Assembly: GCA_017507205.1 (NCBI GenBank)
Contig: JAFWBH010000146.1
Location: 1 to 15,250, forward strand
From: Clostridia bacterium
Lineage (GTDB): Bacteria; Bacillota; Clostridia; Christensenellales; CAG-917
Direction: 5' to 3'
DNA length: 15,250 bases
The number at the start of each line of letters is the position of its first letter. Position 1 is the stretch's first letter. The notes below the pieces were generated by a model, which saw only the letters and a program-made list of their open reading frames with translations, did no database searches and was not told the origin of the DNA. Below are positions 13,048 to 15,250 of the stretch, one piece after another. Made by a program: the position numbers and the translations under genes.

Positions 13048-13059
13048 TCGTTTCGACGA
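13048..13059 (+). promoter_or_regulatory. UUCG-loop hairpin before the lipoprotein ribosome site
   Basis: TCGT-TTCG-ACGA is a 4 bp stem with a UUCG loop. It ends two bases before AAAGGTGA, the ribosome site of the lipoprotein gene. It could stabilise the 5' end of the mRNA or may be chance. Confidence 0.3.
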
Positions 13060-13070
13060 AAAAGGTGAGT

Positions 13071-15250
13071 ATGAATAAGAAAAGACTTACAGTATTAGCA
13101 CTAATGATGGCACTTTTGATGGTGCTCTCAGTCTTCATGCTCGTCGCATGCGATGAGACCGTTGAAGATCCCACAGACGAAGAAACCGTCACAGTCAAGC
13201 CCACAGAGGGCCTGCTCATTTCAAATGGCGACTTTAAGGTCACCAAGTTAAATGACAAGACCTTCCCCTTGACACCAGACAGCTGGTCAGGCGCAGCAAT
13301 GTATTCCAGTGGTTCATATCCCAAGGGAGTCATTGCAGGTGTTATCGGCCTTGAAGAAACACTCTACAATGAGCATAAAGCATTGTGGAATGATGACGGC
13401 ACAATCTACAACGCATTGAAATCACACTATTCAAGCGAAGAGGGTGCAGTCAACAATGCTCTCATGGTCTATATGCCCAAGGAAGCAACTGACGACAAGG
13501 ACTACGGCCCCACAGCATATGGTTATACATCATCAAGCTTCAAGCTTGGAGCAAACAAGTTCTACAAGCTTTCTGTTGATGTCCTCACATATGACATTGC
13601 TGGTTCAGTTGACAAAGACGGCAACCAAAAGTCAGATGCAGAGCCTGGTGCAAGAATTTACATTTCTTCAGCAGCCTATGCAGAATATGCAAGCATCGAC
13701 ACAAAGGGACAATGGGAAACATACACCTTCTATCTTGAAAGTGCTGTTTCATCAGACACTTCCCTCACAGTCCAACTTGGTCTTGGCAAGTACAACTCAG
13801 AGTACACCCTTGGCTTGACAAGTGGCTATGCATTCTTCGACAACCTTCTCCTTGAAGAAATTGACGCAGACGTCTATGCAGAAAACAAGGCAGTATACAC
13901 CCTTGAAAACGAGGAATATCGCAAGAATAATCAAGTCCACACCCTCAAGGTCAACAATGGTCACTTTGATTTTGGCACAACAAAGATCAGTGCAACTGCA
14001 GCAGCAAGCAACTGGAAGGTTGTCACCGGCACAACTGCACCTATCGGCCTCGGCAAAAATGGTGTCATTGACGCAACAACTCTTGCAGATAACTACTCAA
14101 AATACGCAGGCACATTCTACGTGTCAACAGATGGCACAACAGCTGAGCTTACACACCCTGCAAACCGTCTTATAAAGGATGGTGGCGCAGCAGAAATCAT
14201 TGCAAGCTTTGGCGATGACCGTCTTGGCAACAAGGTCTATATGCTCTCACAACAAAGAATGACAGCACAAGGCCTCCAAGCATCAAAGCCCATTGTCATT
14301 GAAAAAGGCAAGTTCTACGCAATCTCAGTGTCAGTTTACACATATGACATTCACGGTGCTGGTGTCACCCTCACCCTTTCAGGCGATGGCGAGGACATCT
14401 CAATCAAGGGCATCAGTGAAAACAAGTCAGATGGTGAATTTGCAGCAGGTCTTCCCAGCTCAGAGCCTCTTGATCTCACAAAGGGCACAAATGGTGGCTG
14501 GACAACCTACACCTTCTACATCGAAGGCAACCAATACAAAGATTACAGCTACACAATGACACTCTGGCTCGGCACAGGCAGTCCCTCAGACAACACATCA
14601 TACACATATGAGAACTGGGAAAGCACCTCAAAGAAGAGTGAAAAGGAACAAACAACCTATCTTGCAAACGGAACATTCTCAACTGGTTGGGCATTCTTTG
14701 ACGAAGTGGCACTTGAAGAAATCGCAGAAGCAGATTACACAGGTGCAACAGCAACAGAGGGCTTTGAAACCAACGGCGAAGATCTCAAGGTTTCACTCCA
14801 CACAAAGAATCTCTTTGAGGACACAACAATCTCAGCAGACTTCACAACATTCACAGCAGACGCCAATGAATATGAAGGCACAACCCTTGGCACACCCAAT
14901 GGATTCAGCATTGCAGGCCTTCTTGAAGATGTCGAAGAAGATGAAACACTTCCCTACATTGACGTGACAGCTGGTGTTGTTTCAATCGCAGATGACGCAG
15001 ATTTCAGCGAATACGGCATTGAAAACCCTGGCAAGCCTTACAACATCACATCAGACAACGCATTGATGATCAAGGCAAACTCAAACACCTACTTCTACTA
15101 TGACACCGATGCATTCAGTATCCCTGCAAACAAGACATATCGCATCTCATTCTGGGTCAAGACAATCGGCACACAAAGCACAGCTGGTGTCCATGCATAT
15201 CTTGTCAACAGCGATGATGAAACAATCTCATCCTTTGCAACAATCAACAC
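13071..15250 (+). CDS. Large modular surface lipoprotein, incomplete at the window end
   Basis: The frame is open for 726 codons and runs off the window. AGGTGA lies just before the ATG. The first 27 residues are a lipoprotein signal peptide: NKKR, a hydrophobic core, and the lipobox LVAC with Cys27, followed by an acidic stretch. The mature part is secreted, rich in Thr, Ser, Asp and Gly, and built of repeated modules. Module 1 starts at NGDF (52-55), with KFYKLSVDV (163-171), WETYTFYLE (215-223) and AFFDNLLLEEI (254-264). Module 2 has NGHF (296-299), KFYAISVSVYTYD (414-426), WTTYTFYIE (477-485) and AFFDEVALEEI (541-551). A third begins before KTYRISFWV (688-696). The pattern resembles CBM4/9-like beta-sandwich domains that bind polysaccharides. 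No catalytic domain is seen so far. A glycan-binding surface role is inference. Confidence 0.85.
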   Translation, partial: MNKKRLTVLALMMALLMVLSVFMLVACDETVEDPTDEETVTVKPTEGLLISNGDFKVTKLNDKTFPLTPDSWSGAAMYSSGSYPKGVIAGVIGLEETLYNEHKALWNDDGTIYNALKSHYSSEEGAVNNALMVYMPKEATDDKDYGPTAYGYTSSSFKLGANKFYKLSVDVLTYDIAGSVDKDGNQKSDAEPGARIYISSAAYAEYASIDTKGQWETYTFYLESAVSSDTSLTVQLGLGKYNSEYTLGLTSGYAFFDNLLLEEIDADVYAENKAVYTLENEEYRKNNQVHTLKVNNGHFDFGTTKISATAAASNWKVVTGTTAPIGLGKNGVIDATTLADNYSKYAGTFYVSTDGTTAELTHPANRLIKDGGAAEIIASFGDDRLGNKVYMLSQQRMTAQGLQASKPIVIEKGKFYAISVSVYTYDIHGAGVTLTLSGDGEDISIKGISENKSDGEFAAGLPSSEPLDLTKGTNGGWTTYTFYIEGNQYKDYSYTMTLWLGTGSPSDNTSYTYENWESTSKKSEKEQTTYLANGTFSTGWAFFDEVALEEIAEADYTGATATEGFETNGEDLKVSLHTKNLFEDTTISADFTTFTADANEYEGTTLGTPNGFSIAGLLEDVEEDETLPYIDVTAGVVSIADDADFSEYGIENPGKPYNITSDNALMIKANSNTYFYYDTDAFSIPANKTYRISFWVKTIGTQSTAGVHAYLVNSDDETISSFATIN

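Noticed and set aside
13025..13333. Minus-strand open frame of 102 codons opposite the lipoprotein start
   Set aside because: It is antisense to the signal peptide and first module of a gene with a good ribosome site and lipobox, and has no support of its own.
13444..14967. Several plus-strand frames rich in Gln, Thr and Ser
   Set aside because: They are out-of-frame readings of the lipoprotein gene caused by its many ACA, GCA and TCA codons.

Overview
The window looks like chromosomal DNA of moderate-to-low GC from an anaerobic Firmicute, most likely class Clostridia. This is inference from gene content and order: an MreB/MinD/MinE cluster next to a SpoIVFB-like M50 protease, then the paired radical-SAM proteins TIGR03960/TIGR03936, then RNase E/G. 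That order is a familiar clostridial block. Strong AGGAG-type Shine-Dalgarno sites fit. A Christensenellales-like uncultured gut lineage is possible but cannot be shown from the sequence.

Layout, right to left along the minus strand. A Ppx/GppA-HD phosphatase, Maf and MreB (11704 to 8637) overlap one another and form one operon, led by a 330 bp promoter region full of palindromes. A terminator-like hairpin then sits just upstream of minD. MinD, MinE, an unknown 79-residue membrane protein and the M50 protease (8510 to 6282) form the next unit; a perfect palindrome covers the protease start codon. A new promoter drives a ROK sugar kinase, TIGR03960, TIGR03936 and RNase E/G (6182 to 1376), with genes touching or overlapping. 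A degenerate MDR-family dehydrogenase (1319 to 351) has its own promoter and appears leaderless. A strong hairpin terminator (259-315) closes the array. The first 264 bases hold no convincing gene, only a chain of inverted repeats.

On the far right, two half-size TSUP (TauE/SafE) transporter genes (minus strand, 12893 to 12037) are divergent from a very large plus-strand lipoprotein gene that starts at 13071 and runs off the window. Its product has a lipobox and repeated modules of about 250 residues that resemble carbohydrate-binding beta-sandwich domains.

Together the central genes serve cell shape and division-site placement (MreB, MinD, MinE), intramembrane proteolysis (M50), RNA turnover (RNase E/G) and housekeeping nucleotide/sugar metabolism. 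mreC, mreD, a PBP2/RodA gene and minC, often found in this cluster, are not here. The most interesting unexplained signals are the start-codon palindrome of the protease, the attenuator-like hairpin before minD, the unknown small membrane protein between minE and the protease, the palindromes in the ppx leader, and the modular giant lipoprotein. No rRNA, tRNA, CRISPR array, transposase or phage gene was seen.
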